Below, piece by piece: positions 50,278 through 58,903 of a DNA stretch of 64,000 nt; positions within the stretch are counted from its first letter, which is position 1, and the number at the start of each line of letters is the position of its first letter. Location of the stretch: IMG/VR virus record IMGVR_UViG_3300042559_001588, positions 1 through 64,000 of that record. One strand, written 5' to 3'. Source of the stretch: a virus. The notes below the pieces were generated by a model, which was given only the letters and a program-made list of their open reading frames with translations, searched no databases and was not told the origin of the DNA. The position numbers and the translations under genes are program-made.

Positions 50278-50976
50278 ATGGACGAAATCTACACTATAAT
50301 GCAACGCCTGGCCTTGATTGAAGGCAGCATTACTCCTGCCAGTGTCAAAACTGGGCTGAATGCTCAACAAAAGTCGGTGCCGCAGATGCCGGCCCTGTAC
50401 AAAATGCCCAGCCAGGGTCCTGTGTTGGGCGGCAACCCCAATAAAAAAGTTCCAGGCAGCAGCTACATGGTCGGCTCAGGTGAAGGTGTAGACAATCCAG
50501 AAGATGTGTTGGAAGAAGAGGTCACCATCGAAGACCGGTTAGACAAAGTTAAAAAATCTTTTGCCGAGTATCTTGACAGTGTTGCTGAGGAAAAACACGA
50601 CACGGACTTGAAAGAAAAAGTCAAGAATGACAGTGACATCAAAGAAAAAAATACCAAAGACTCCAGCATCATAGCCAAACAGATTGTTGCTGTTGCAGAA
50701 AATCCAACAGAAGAAGATCCTGTTGTTCAGATGCCCACTGCCCCGGTTCAAGAACCCATCTACACAGAATCAGCACCGGTCAAGACACTGGCCTTGGAAG
50801 ACGGTCGTGTGTGCGAAATACACGGCGACGAGCGTCGTGGATTTGAAATACGACACAACGGCCGTTCAATGAAGAGCCGTTTTAAAAATTTAGACCAAGC
50901 ACACATGGCATTGGAAATGTATCTGGGGCGTGACAAAGCAACAGACGAGTCAGCAGATTATATAGAGGAAGCATAA
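50278..50976 (+). CDS. Conserved phage protein with acidic middle
   Basis: A 232-residue protein (MDEIYTIMQRLALIEGSITP; VKKSFAEYLDSVAEEKHDTD). The central part is a charged coiled-coil-like region; a C-terminal domain is LALEDGRVCEIHGDERRGFE, ending ESADYIEEA. SVAEE, VAENP elements recur. Known broadly in T4-like environmental phages; function unknown. Its stop overlaps the next giant gene's start. Confidence 0.6.
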   Translation: MDEIYTIMQRLALIEGSITPASVKTGLNAQQKSVPQMPALYKMPSQGPVLGGNPNKKVPGSSYMVGSGEGVDNPEDVLEEEVTIEDRLDKVKKSFAEYLDSVAEEKHDTDLKEKVKNDSDIKEKNTKDSSIIAKQIVAVAENPTEEDPVVQMPTAPVQEPIYTESAPVKTLALEDGRVCEIHGDERRGFEIRHNGRSMKSRFKNLDQAHMALEMYLGRDKATDESADYIEEA

Positions 50977-53900
50977 TGATTTTAAATGAGCTGTATAAAT
51001 TAAACGAGTTGAGTCCAGACACCTTGGCCAGTTACAAAAAAGCTGCTGGTGCCGATGCCACTGCTGCTGATGCGGCCGGTGATTATGCTCGTGGCAACAA
51101 GAGATTCAAGGGCATTGTCAAAGCAACCAAGAAACAGTTTGCCAACGATACCAAAGGTGTGACAGAAAACCGTGAGTACAGTTCAGTGACCAATGCTATC
51201 ACTCGCAGAATCATAACACAACATCCCGAAGTGTTGGCCAAATACGGCCCCGATGTGGTTGGAATGGCCATTGACGAAATTGCAGACTTCGTAGGCGATG
51301 TTGACGAAATTGGGTCAAGCGATGTTTCGGGCTGGACCAGTCAACTCATTCGTAGTCTGGCTAGATTTCCTCCGCTAAGAGAGCAAGGTGTGGCGGAAAA
51401 GTTAGGCGATAATAGACCCAAACTAGGCAGCGGTCGCGATCGTGGCAAGAGTGTTCGCAAATGGCGCCAGGACCGTGGCCTGGACGAGTCGGGCATGGCG
51501 GGAGGTCATAATAATTCTAAAACAATAATTACTGAGCCAAACAAACGCATACGAATTGACGAATCCTTGCTGTTGCAAGATCCTGTTTATCGCAGTTTCA
51601 AGCAAGTGGGACGCTATCTTGCCGAACGCCGCATGAGCGAAAAAGAAATTCTACAGGTGTTTGCCGACGCAGAAGCAGGAATGACCAACACAGCAACTGG
51701 CACTAATCGTACCATGCTGGGACGCGGCAAAGACAAGGCCACAGATCTTGCAGCCAGTATCAGAGATTCGGTCAACACGGTGTTGAGCGGTGTACAGAAT
51801 TCTGTGCCTGTGTCAGCAGTTGACACTGCTTATGATCAGGCCACTGATGCCCTGGCTGGCCTGGCCGGCGGACAAAAAGGTGCAGTAATGCAGGCGATCA
51901 AAAAGTATCGCATGCTGGTAAAGAAATATCCCAAGTCTGCTGGATTTGCCAAAGCAGCATTGGTGGCCATTACAGGCCTGGCCACAGGTGGTGCAAGTCT
52001 TCCAGTCATTGCTGGCCTAACCTATGCCCTGGACGCAGCAATCAAAGGCGAAAAACTAAGCAGTGTGTTTGGCAAAGGTGCAGGTGCAGCAGCATTGGCC
52101 TGGGCAGGTCAATCTATTGCTGGTATGTTTGGGGCAGACCCAGCAGCTGGTGCGGCGGCCGCTGGTACCGATCCAGCTGCCGCGGCGTCTACATTTGTAC
52201 CTGGTCCTGACTTGCCTACATACACTGTGCAAGCCGGCGACACACTGAGTCAGATTGCTCAAGCAAACGGTGTATCGGTACAAGAACTAGTTGGGCTAAA
52301 TCCACAATTGGCAGCAGACGCTGGCGCAGTAGGTGGCCAGAATCTCAATCCTGATGTGATATTTCCTGGACAAGAAATCACCTTGCCGCCTGCATCAGGA
52401 GCCGACGTTTATGCCGGCGGCGTGGGTACCAATGCCAACACCATGGCCGACATTGCCAAAGGCAATGTGCCTGACAGTTCTATCACACAAACTGGAAGCC
52501 TGGAACGCCTAGGAGGGGTTGACGCTGCTGATGTGAGTCAAGCTGCTGCTGATCCAGGAAAATATTCTGCTCCTATTGATTACAGTCAATCAGGACCAAC
52601 CAGCACTGACTCACTGGGACAAAAATTAGAATACGGCATTCCTGTCAACGACAAGGGTAGTTTTATTCCACCAAACGCTGGTTTGCCCGCTGACGAACTG
52701 GCCAGACAAACAGCCGCATATGATGCCTGGAAGGCAGACTTTACCAAACGTTTTCCAAGTGCTGAACTACAGCCAGACGGATCTATGAAAGCTACCAAAC
52801 CAGGCCTAGCGCCCATGTATCCATCAAACTACACACCCGGCAGCGGCGGCAGCGGTTCAATAAGACCAAAAGGATTCACAGAATCTGTCAAGTTAATAAG
52901 ATTGCCGGTCAGTCAGTTGATTGACAAAAAAACAACCATCTTGAATTGGAAATTGAACGAAAGCATAGGACGCAAGAGCAAAACTGTGAACTTAACCACT
53001 GCTGGCGCCTACACAGTGTTTGAAAACGTTGACCGATACCGTAAAGCCATCATGGAACTCAAGGGTGTGCCTGGAAGCACACGCCCGGCATTGTATCGTC
53101 CCGACATGGCGGGTGCTCCAGTTGCACCTGCAGCCAAAAAACCCGGCCTGCTGAGCCGTGGGCTCAGCAAAGTAGGTGGTGCACTGAGCACATTTGGTCG
53201 TCAATTTACTACCAACGTGACCAAAGAAAAACTCAAGATGAACTGGCATCAAAAGGGAAAACCCAGTGATTCAGATCAATTGGCTGCTTGGTTGGTCACA
53301 CAAGGCGTGCCACAAGAAGTGGTAACTTCAGTTTACAGTAAAATGGGTCTACCAGTTGCTGCTGCTACAGTAACAGCTACACCAACAGCACCAACAGTAG
53401 CTACGCCAACAGCACCGACAACTGCTACACCAACAGCACCGACAACTGCTACACCAACAACAGCTACCGCCACTACAACCAAGCCAACAGCACCCGCAGC
53501 AGCAGCTGGCAAATTTCCAGGTGAGGATCCACAAGGTGCTGGCTATGTTGGTCGTAGAGAAGTTGCTCGTCGTCAAGCTGCGCGAGCTGCAGGTGCTGCT
53601 AAACCTGCACCTGCCAAGACTCCTAATTTCAGTGGCCCTACTGGATATTCCAGTGTGAATACCACAGTCAAACAACCAGCAAAACAACCAGCTGTGGCGG
53701 AAGGTGCCATGCCAGCGGCAGTGATTCGAATCAAAGAAAAAATTCGTCAAATGTCCGACGCCGAAAAGAAAGAATACTTCCAAGGCAAGACACGAGAGCA
53801 ATTGCAACAACTGGCTCGACGACATGGCTACGGCGAAAATAGCAATGTGTACGCCAAGTATGCTGCACAAGGCCTGAATGAATTTGCTCCCGGTTCAGGT

Positions 53901-55376
53901 GGTGGCGACGACGACATCGGCGATGATCCTTACAAGTATCCCACGCCAGAGTCATATCGTCGCAGTGCGGATTACTTTGGTCAATTTGAAGCAGATCATT
54001 TTGATCGTGAAGACTTTGATGATGCCACTGGCGTGTTCAAAGGCTACTGGGGTGATAAACAGATCGCCTATTTCAAATTTAATAAGCCAACTCAAACTGG
54101 CGGCGACGACCCGGGTCGGGGCTGGTACTATGAACCCCAGTCAGACAGCAGTGACAACACCGGTACTGGACCTGCAGTTGATCGGTCTGATGAACGCAAG
54201 CAACAAGAGTTAGGCATGATCCGTGCGTTTTTAAAATCTGGCAATCGACCAAATCCAGACAGTCAAATTGGTCGATTGATGAAAAAACATGGCATAGAGG
54301 AAGATCTAAGCCGCAGAGGATTCTTACAAGGCTTAGGTGCAGCAGCCGCTGGTGCTGTTGGCGTTGGCGCTGCTGGTTCTGCTCAAGCACGATCAACCGA
54401 TGCGTCACGAAAAGAAGATGCTGAGGCCTTGGCATTACTGGCCAAAGGTATGACTCCTGAACAAGTTGCTAAAAAATTAGGAGTTCCTGGACCAAATCAC
54501 GGGCAGACCCATCATATGGGTGGTCGGTGGGCTTCAATCAATCGGGCTGCGGCGCAGCTTCAACGACAACGAGGCGCTGAGATAAAAGAAGGTGTGTCAG
54601 AGTCAGCAGGCGACGAGTTAGAATCCATGTTGAAGTCTGCTGGACTCCCGATCAGGGCCATACATGAGGCTGCTCCTCGCTCCAACCAGATCTGGACAGG
54701 AAATAAGCCAGCAGCTACATTGCCAACAACAACAGCAGCGGCGGCAGCTCCCAAAAAACCTGGATTGCTAACACCAAATAAATCTAAAGAAGCTGCTTAC
54801 GCAGCAGCAAATAAAGCTAAAGCAGCAGCACCTGCGCCAGCAGCAGCAGTACCTGTAGCTGCACCTGTAGCTGCGCCAGCAGCATCTGTGGCTGCAAAAG
54901 AACCAACACCTGATTCACCAACTGCTAGATATAGCGGCAAGACTGGTGAGTTAACTGCTTACGGCGCAGAATTAGCAGCGAAAGAAAAAGCTGATATACA
55001 AGCTGCCCAAGCAGCAGCAGCAGCAAATAAAGCTAAAGCAGCACCAGCTGCACCTGTAGCTGCGCCAGCAGCACCAACAACGACTGGCATGTTTCAGCCG
55101 CGAACAACTTCACCAGCAACTAATCCAGCAGGTAAGAAAGTAGATATTGTGCAAGCAGCAAACACTGCCATGGCCGCAGGTGGAAATCCAGAAGCCGCAG
55201 CAATAGCTGCAATGAAGGCTAAAAATCCTAAATTAGCTGCAATGATGGCACAGGCAGGATTAGATGATCAAGGTAATGATATTGCAGCAGCACCTGTGGC
55301 GGAAGATTCTCTTGCTGGCATGAAAAGATTAGCGGGCATTGCGTCTGTTAGCCCATACAACAAACTTGTTAACTGA
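50976..55376 (+). CDS. Giant protein with LysM domain, membrane segment and VAE/VTE linkers
   Basis: A 1,466-residue protein starting MILNELYKLNE. Landmarks: KGVTENREYS and QGVAEKLGD (about 60-150); conserved NNSKTIITEPNKRIRIDESL (about 180); a hydrophobic segment (GFAKAALVAITGLATGGASL, about 325); a LysM domain (about 414-470, TYTVQAGDTLSQIAQANGVS); a Pro/Thr/Ala linker of 24-base tandem repeats (53376-53465); AVAEGAMP and GLNEFAPGSGGGDDD (about 967); SRRGFLQGLGAAAAGAVGVG, a twin-arginine-like segment (Arg 1113/1114); EGVSESAG and PVAEDSLA. Possibly packaged, processed and peptidoglycan-binding; inferred. Confidence 0.7.
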   Translation: MILNELYKLNELSPDTLASYKKAAGADATAADAAGDYARGNKRFKGIVKATKKQFANDTKGVTENREYSSVTNAITRRIITQHPEVLAKYGPDVVGMAIDEIADFVGDVDEIGSSDVSGWTSQLIRSLARFPPLREQGVAEKLGDNRPKLGSGRDRGKSVRKWRQDRGLDESGMAGGHNNSKTIITEPNKRIRIDESLLLQDPVYRSFKQVGRYLAERRMSEKEILQVFADAEAGMTNTATGTNRTMLGRGKDKATDLAASIRDSVNTVLSGVQNSVPVSAVDTAYDQATDALAGLAGGQKGAVMQAIKKYRMLVKKYPKSAGFAKAALVAITGLATGGASLPVIAGLTYALDAAIKGEKLSSVFGKGAGAAALAWAGQSIAGMFGADPAAGAAAAGTDPAAAASTFVPGPDLPTYTVQAGDTLSQIAQANGVSVQELVGLNPQLAADAGAVGGQNLNPDVIFPGQEITLPPASGADVYAGGVGTNANTMADIAKGNVPDSSITQTGSLERLGGVDAADVSQAAADPGKYSAPIDYSQSGPTSTDSLGQKLEYGIPVNDKGSFIPPNAGLPADELARQTAAYDAWKADFTKRFPSAELQPDGSMKATKPGLAPMYPSNYTPGSGGSGSIRPKGFTESVKLIRLPVSQLIDKKTTILNWKLNESIGRKSKTVNLTTAGAYTVFENVDRYRKAIMELKGVPGSTRPALYRPDMAGAPVAPAAKKPGLLSRGLSKVGGALSTFGRQFTTNVTKEKLKMNWHQKGKPSDSDQLAAWLVTQGVPQEVVTSVYSKMGLPVAAATVTATPTAPTVATPTAPTTATPTAPTTATPTTATATTTKPTAPAAAAGKFPGEDPQGAGYVGRREVARRQAARAAGAAKPAPAKTPNFSGPTGYSSVNTTVKQPAKQPAVAEGAMPAAVIRIKEKIRQMSDAEKKEYFQGKTREQLQQLARRHGYGENSNVYAKYAAQGLNEFAPGSGGGDDDIGDDPYKYPTPESYRRSADYFGQFEADHFDREDFDDATGVFKGYWGDKQIAYFKFNKPTQTGGDDPGRGWYYEPQSDSSDNTGTGPAVDRSDERKQQELGMIRAFLKSGNRPNPDSQIGRLMKKHGIEEDLSRRGFLQGLGAAAAGAVGVGAAGSAQARSTDASRKEDAEALALLAKGMTPEQVAKKLGVPGPNHGQTHHMGGRWASINRAAAQLQRQRGAEIKEGVSESAGDELESMLKSAGLPIRAIHEAAPRSNQIWTGNKPAATLPTTTAAAAAPKKPGLLTPNKSKEAAYAAANKAKAAAPAPAAAVPVAAPVAAPAASVAAKEPTPDSPTARYSGKTGELTAYGAELAAKEKADIQAAQAAAAANKAKAAPAAPVAAPAAPTTTGMFQPRTTSPATNPAGKKVDIVQAANTAMAAGGNPEAAAIAAMKAKNPKLAAMMAQAGLDDQGNDIAAAPVAEDSLAGMKRLAGIASVSPYNKLVN
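53376..53465 (+). repeat. Tandem 24-base repeats encoding Ala-Thr-Pro-Thr linker
   Basis: Three full units of about 24 bases (from 53376, 53400 and 53424) plus a partial fourth, encoding ATPTAPT(V/T). Sequence drift is small, so copy number could vary. Confidence 0.7.
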
Positions 55377-55380
55377 TTCC

Positions 55381-55740
55381 ATGAGAGCTAGTGAATTTGC
55401 AATTGTGAAAGAAGGTGCAGTGGAGGATCTTGAAAAAGATCTCGACGATCCTAAGGGTTACAGCGCAATTGACCACATGATGCAGACCATTGCCAGAGAC
55501 CACGGCATCACCGGCAAACAATTGCACGATGCGTTTGTGGCCAAGCATGGCGTGATACCTGACCGGTGGACACGAGATCAACTGCGCGAATTGACTTTTC
55601 TTGGATCAGAATGCACCCGAGACTGTTCGGGACACAGAGCCGGATATGACTGGAGCAAACGCAAAGGACTAAAGCTGGGCAATAGTCCATGGAGTCCCAG
55701 TTTCAACAAAGGCGCTGCACTAGCAGTGGCAGGAAAATAA
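55381..55740 (+). CDS. Small protein with the shared N-terminal tag
   Basis: A 119-residue protein beginning MRASEFAIVKEGAVEDLEKD. The body has a conserved pattern (RELTFLGSECTRDCSGHRAG; KGLKLGNSPWSPSFNKGAAL) with paired Cys and a His, known from phage proteins beside packaged proteins; likely a small helical domain. It ends the block with capsid-targeting-like N-termini. Function unknown. Confidence 0.6.
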   Translation: MRASEFAIVKEGAVEDLEKDLDDPKGYSAIDHMMQTIARDHGITGKQLHDAFVAKHGVIPDRWTRDQLRELTFLGSECTRDCSGHRAGYDWSKRKGLKLGNSPWSPSFNKGAALAVAGK

Positions 55741-55852
55741 CAGAACACACTACCTTAGGACCTTTGCGTTATATAAGTGTGCGCCGGCTGCTGGCGCAGT
55801 GAACCGAATTCGCTACTCGGCTTACTGGAAGTGAGCTTATTACCAAAATGAG
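55741..55852 (+). other. Non-coding gap with hairpins
   Basis: No supported gene. It holds GCGCC-(7)-GGCGC (55781-55797) and GCTTACT-GGA-AGTGAGC (55820-55836). The second may be a weak terminator since T-rich sequence follows. It is not a tRNA: no T-loop or acceptor stem can be built. Confidence 0.5.
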
Positions 55853-55880
55853 TTGACATCAACAAAATCCATGTTATAAT
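55853..55880 (+). promoter_or_regulatory. Sigma70-like promoter
   Basis: TTGACA (55853-55858), 16-base spacer, TATAAT (55875-55880). Drives the DsbA-like gene; a CGGAG site precedes its ATG. Confidence 0.75.
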
Positions 55881-55902
55881 AACTTTTTAATCGGAGTATT
55901 CT

Positions 55903-56166
55903 ATGACACAACAAAAGACATTCAACGGCGACCAAAAGATCAAACTGACAGCAATCATCAATGAGGGCATGCAAGTGACTCAGGAGATTGAAACACTCAC
56001 CGGCGGTCTCAACGACACCATCAAGGCCATTGCAGAAGAACTTGAGATCAAACCCGGTGTGTTGAAAAAGGCCATCAAATTGGCACACAAAGCTGAATTT
56101 GGCAAGGCCAAACAGGATCACGAATTGCTGGAAACAATTCTTGAGACTGTGGGCAAGACATTATAA
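55903..56166 (+). CDS. dsbA: DsbA-like double-stranded DNA-binding protein
   Basis: An 87-residue helical protein. The second half (EELEIKPGVLKKAIKLAHKA, then LLETILETVGKTL) follows the helical pattern of T4 DsbA, a small double-stranded DNA-binding protein linked to late transcription. The similarity is of layout and helix spacing, not strong identity. It has a sigma70-like promoter and precedes DNA polymerase. Confidence 0.55.
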   Translation: MTQQKTFNGDQKIKLTAIINEGMQVTQEIETLTGGLNDTIKAIAEELEIKPGVLKKAIKLAHKAEFGKAKQDHELLETILETVGKTL

Positions 56167-56212
56167 GTACTGTTTTAAACAGCGAGTCGCTCACGATACG
56201 AGCATGAATCAC

Positions 56213-56234
56213 GGCCCACCGGCCATAAACGGAG
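56213..56234 (+). promoter_or_regulatory. Possible translational operator of DNA polymerase
   Basis: A GGCC-CACC-GGCC hairpin (56213-56224) lies just before the GGAG ribosome binding site (56231-56234) of the polymerase gene. T4 and RB69 polymerase repress their own translation through a hairpin in the same place. The stem here is only 4 bp, so this is a weak proposal. Confidence 0.35.
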
Positions 56235-56241
56235 AAAATGA

Positions 56242-58899
56242 TTGAGTTATGTAGACGCACTGTTTGATCGTGAGCACGATCGCATCCATGTTGTAGAACG
56301 CCAAGGCGGCAAGAGAGTCTACAAAGAATATCCAGCCAACTACATCTTCTACTATGATGATGCCCGTGGCAAGTTCCGCAGCATCTACGACACACCTGTG
56401 TCAAGATTCAGCACACGCAACAACAAAGAATTTCGCAAAGAAGTTCGCATGCACGGCGGCAAGCAGTTGTATGAAAGCGATATCAATCCCATCTTTAGAT
56501 GCTTTGAAGAAAACTACAAAGATGCTGTTGCCCCAGAACTGCAAACGGCCTTTTTTGACATTGAAGTAGACTTTGACAAAGAGCGCGGGTTTTCTCCCAC
56601 TCACGATCCGTTCAATGCCATCACTGCCATTTCTGTTTATTTGAACTGGCTGGATCAGTTGGTCACATTGGCTGTGCCGCCCAAAAGTATCAGCATGGCT
56701 ACTGCACAAGAACTGGTTGCTGAATTTGACAACACATTCTTGTTTGACAACGAAGCAGACATGCTGAAAATGTTTCTGGACCTGATTGACGATGCCGATG
56801 TACTCAGCGGTTGGAATTCAGAGGGCTACGACATTCCCTACACAGTGAATCGTATCACTCGCATACTCAGCAAAGACGACACACGCAAGTTCTGTCTGTG
56901 GGGGCAGTTTCCCAAACCAAGGCAATTTGAACGCTTTGGTGCTGAACAACAAACATACGATCTGATCGGTCGTGTGCATATGGACTATATGCAGTTGTAT
57001 CGCAAATACACATATGAAGAACGACACAGCTACAGCCTGGATGCCATTGCCGAACACGAGTTAGGCGAGCGCAAGACACAGTTTGAAGGCACACTGGATC
57101 AACTGTACAATCAACACTTCCGAACATTCATTGCCTACAACAGACAAGATACTGCACTGTTGGACAAGCTGGACAAGAAACTACAGTTTTTGGATCTGGC
57201 CAACACACTGGCACATGCCAACACTGTGTTGCTACAGACCACAATGGGTGCAGTTGCTGTGACTGACCAGGCCATTATCAACGAAGCACACGAGCGTGGC
57301 ATGGTTGTGCCCAATCGCAAGCAACAGCTCACTGACGACAACACTCAGGCCGCAGGTGCCTATGTGGCATATCCCAAGAAGGGCATGAGTGAATGGATTG
57401 GTTCGGTTGACATCAACAGCCTGTATCCATCGGCAATTCGTGCCATGAACATGGGTCCAGAAACTGTGATAGGTCAACTGCGACCCATCATGACTGATCG
57501 TTACATCAAAGACAAAATGAACGGTGGCGCAAGTTTTGCAGCAGCGTGGGAGGGCCTGTTCGGCAGTTTGGAATACACTGCGGTGATGGAACAACAACGC
57601 GGCACTGAACTCACAGTGGATTGGCAAGATGGCGAGACCAATGTGTATTCAGCGGCTGAGATGTGGTCCATTGTGTTTGATTCAAATCGTCCATGGATCT
57701 TGACTGCCAACGGAACCATTATCACTTACGAAAAGAAAGGTATCATTCCCGGTCTGCTGGAACGATGGTATAGTGAACGCAAAGAAATGCAGGCCAAGAA
57801 AAAAGATGCCAAAGACAAAAAAGAAGAAGCATTCTGGGACAAGCGGCAACTGGTCAAGAAGATCAACTTGAACAGCTTGTACGGAGCCCTGCTGAATCCC
57901 GGTTGCAGATTCTTTGACCATCGCATTGGTCAGAGTACCACACTGACAGGCCGTGCCATTGCCCGACACATGGATGCTTACATCAATGAATGTATCACTG
58001 GCAAGTATGATCATACCGGCGATGCTGTGATATACGGCGACACTGATTCATGTTACTTCAGTGCTTGGCCGGCAATCAAGACCGAAGTAGAGCAAGGTCG
58101 CATGGAGTGGAGCAAGGAAACTTGTATTGCTTTGTATGACTCAATTGCAGATCAAGTAAACGATTCATTCCCGGGTTTTATGGAGCAGGCATTCCATTGT
58201 CCGCGAGACATGGGCGGGTTGATCAAAGCCGGCCGCGAGCTGGTGGCAGATCGTGGCCTGTTCATCACAAAGAAACGCTATGCTGTAAACATCATTGACC
58301 TTGAAGGCAAGCGATTGGACGTCAATGGTGCGCTGGGCAAGACAAAAGTCATGGGGCTTGACCTCAAGCGCAGTGATACACCCAAAGTGATTCAAGACTT
58401 CTTGTTGGAGATTTTGAATCTTGCGTTGAGTGGAGCACAAAAAGAAAGCATCATTGAACGCATCCGTGAATTCAAATACGAGTTCATGGATCGACCCGGC
58501 TGGGAAAAAGGATCGCCCAAGCGTGTCAACAACTTGACCAAATATGCAGCAGAAGAAACACGCCAAGGCAAAGCCAACATGCCTGGCCATGTCAGAGCTG
58601 CAATGAACTGGAACAATCTGAGACGCATGAACAGTGACAACTATTCAATGCAGATTGTGGATGGTATGAAAACAATTGTGTGCAAACTCAAGAGCAATGC
58701 ACTGGGTTGGACCAGCATTGGCTATCCCACAGACGAACAACGCTTGCCGGAGTGGTTCAAGGAACTGCCGTTTGATGACGGATTGATGGAGGCCACTGTG
58801 GTGGATCAGAAGATTGACAACCTGTTGGGTGTAATGGAGTGGGACTTGCCCAGTGCAACCAACACAGAAAACACATTCCAAAATTTATTTGAATGGTAA
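56242..58899 (+). CDS. 43: DNA polymerase, family B (gp43-like)
   Basis: An 885-residue family-B polymerase with intact motifs: exonuclease Exo I TAFFDIEVDF, Exo II-type NSEGYDIPYTV, Exo III AYNRQDTALLDKL; polymerase motif A SVDINSLYPSAIR, motif B KKINLNSLYGALLN and motif C YGDTDSCYF. Replicative polymerase of the phage, using the gp45-like clamp. The start is a TTG at 56242 with GGAG upstream; an ATG at 56238 is out of frame. No inteins or deletions seen. Confidence 0.96.
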   Translation: MSYVDALFDREHDRIHVVERQGGKRVYKEYPANYIFYYDDARGKFRSIYDTPVSRFSTRNNKEFRKEVRMHGGKQLYESDINPIFRCFEENYKDAVAPELQTAFFDIEVDFDKERGFSPTHDPFNAITAISVYLNWLDQLVTLAVPPKSISMATAQELVAEFDNTFLFDNEADMLKMFLDLIDDADVLSGWNSEGYDIPYTVNRITRILSKDDTRKFCLWGQFPKPRQFERFGAEQQTYDLIGRVHMDYMQLYRKYTYEERHSYSLDAIAEHELGERKTQFEGTLDQLYNQHFRTFIAYNRQDTALLDKLDKKLQFLDLANTLAHANTVLLQTTMGAVAVTDQAIINEAHERGMVVPNRKQQLTDDNTQAAGAYVAYPKKGMSEWIGSVDINSLYPSAIRAMNMGPETVIGQLRPIMTDRYIKDKMNGGASFAAAWEGLFGSLEYTAVMEQQRGTELTVDWQDGETNVYSAAEMWSIVFDSNRPWILTANGTIITYEKKGIIPGLLERWYSERKEMQAKKKDAKDKKEEAFWDKRQLVKKINLNSLYGALLNPGCRFFDHRIGQSTTLTGRAIARHMDAYINECITGKYDHTGDAVIYGDTDSCYFSAWPAIKTEVEQGRMEWSKETCIALYDSIADQVNDSFPGFMEQAFHCPRDMGGLIKAGRELVADRGLFITKKRYAVNIIDLEGKRLDVNGALGKTKVMGLDLKRSDTPKVIQDFLLEILNLALSGAQKESIIERIREFKYEFMDRPGWEKGSPKRVNNLTKYAAEETRQGKANMPGHVRAAMNWNNLRRMNSDNYSMQIVDGMKTIVCKLKSNALGWTSIGYPTDEQRLPEWFKELPFDDGLMEATVVDQKIDNLLGVMEWDLPSATNTENTFQNLFEW

Positions 58900-58903
58900 A
58901 GAT

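Noticed and set aside
53376-53465. Tandem repeats as a regulatory or origin repeat
   Set aside because: They are in frame, encode a Pro/Thr/Ala linker and lie well inside a gene.
55741-55852. tRNA gene in the gap before the DsbA-like gene
   Set aside because: Two hairpins are present but no acceptor stem, anticodon loop or T-loop can be built.
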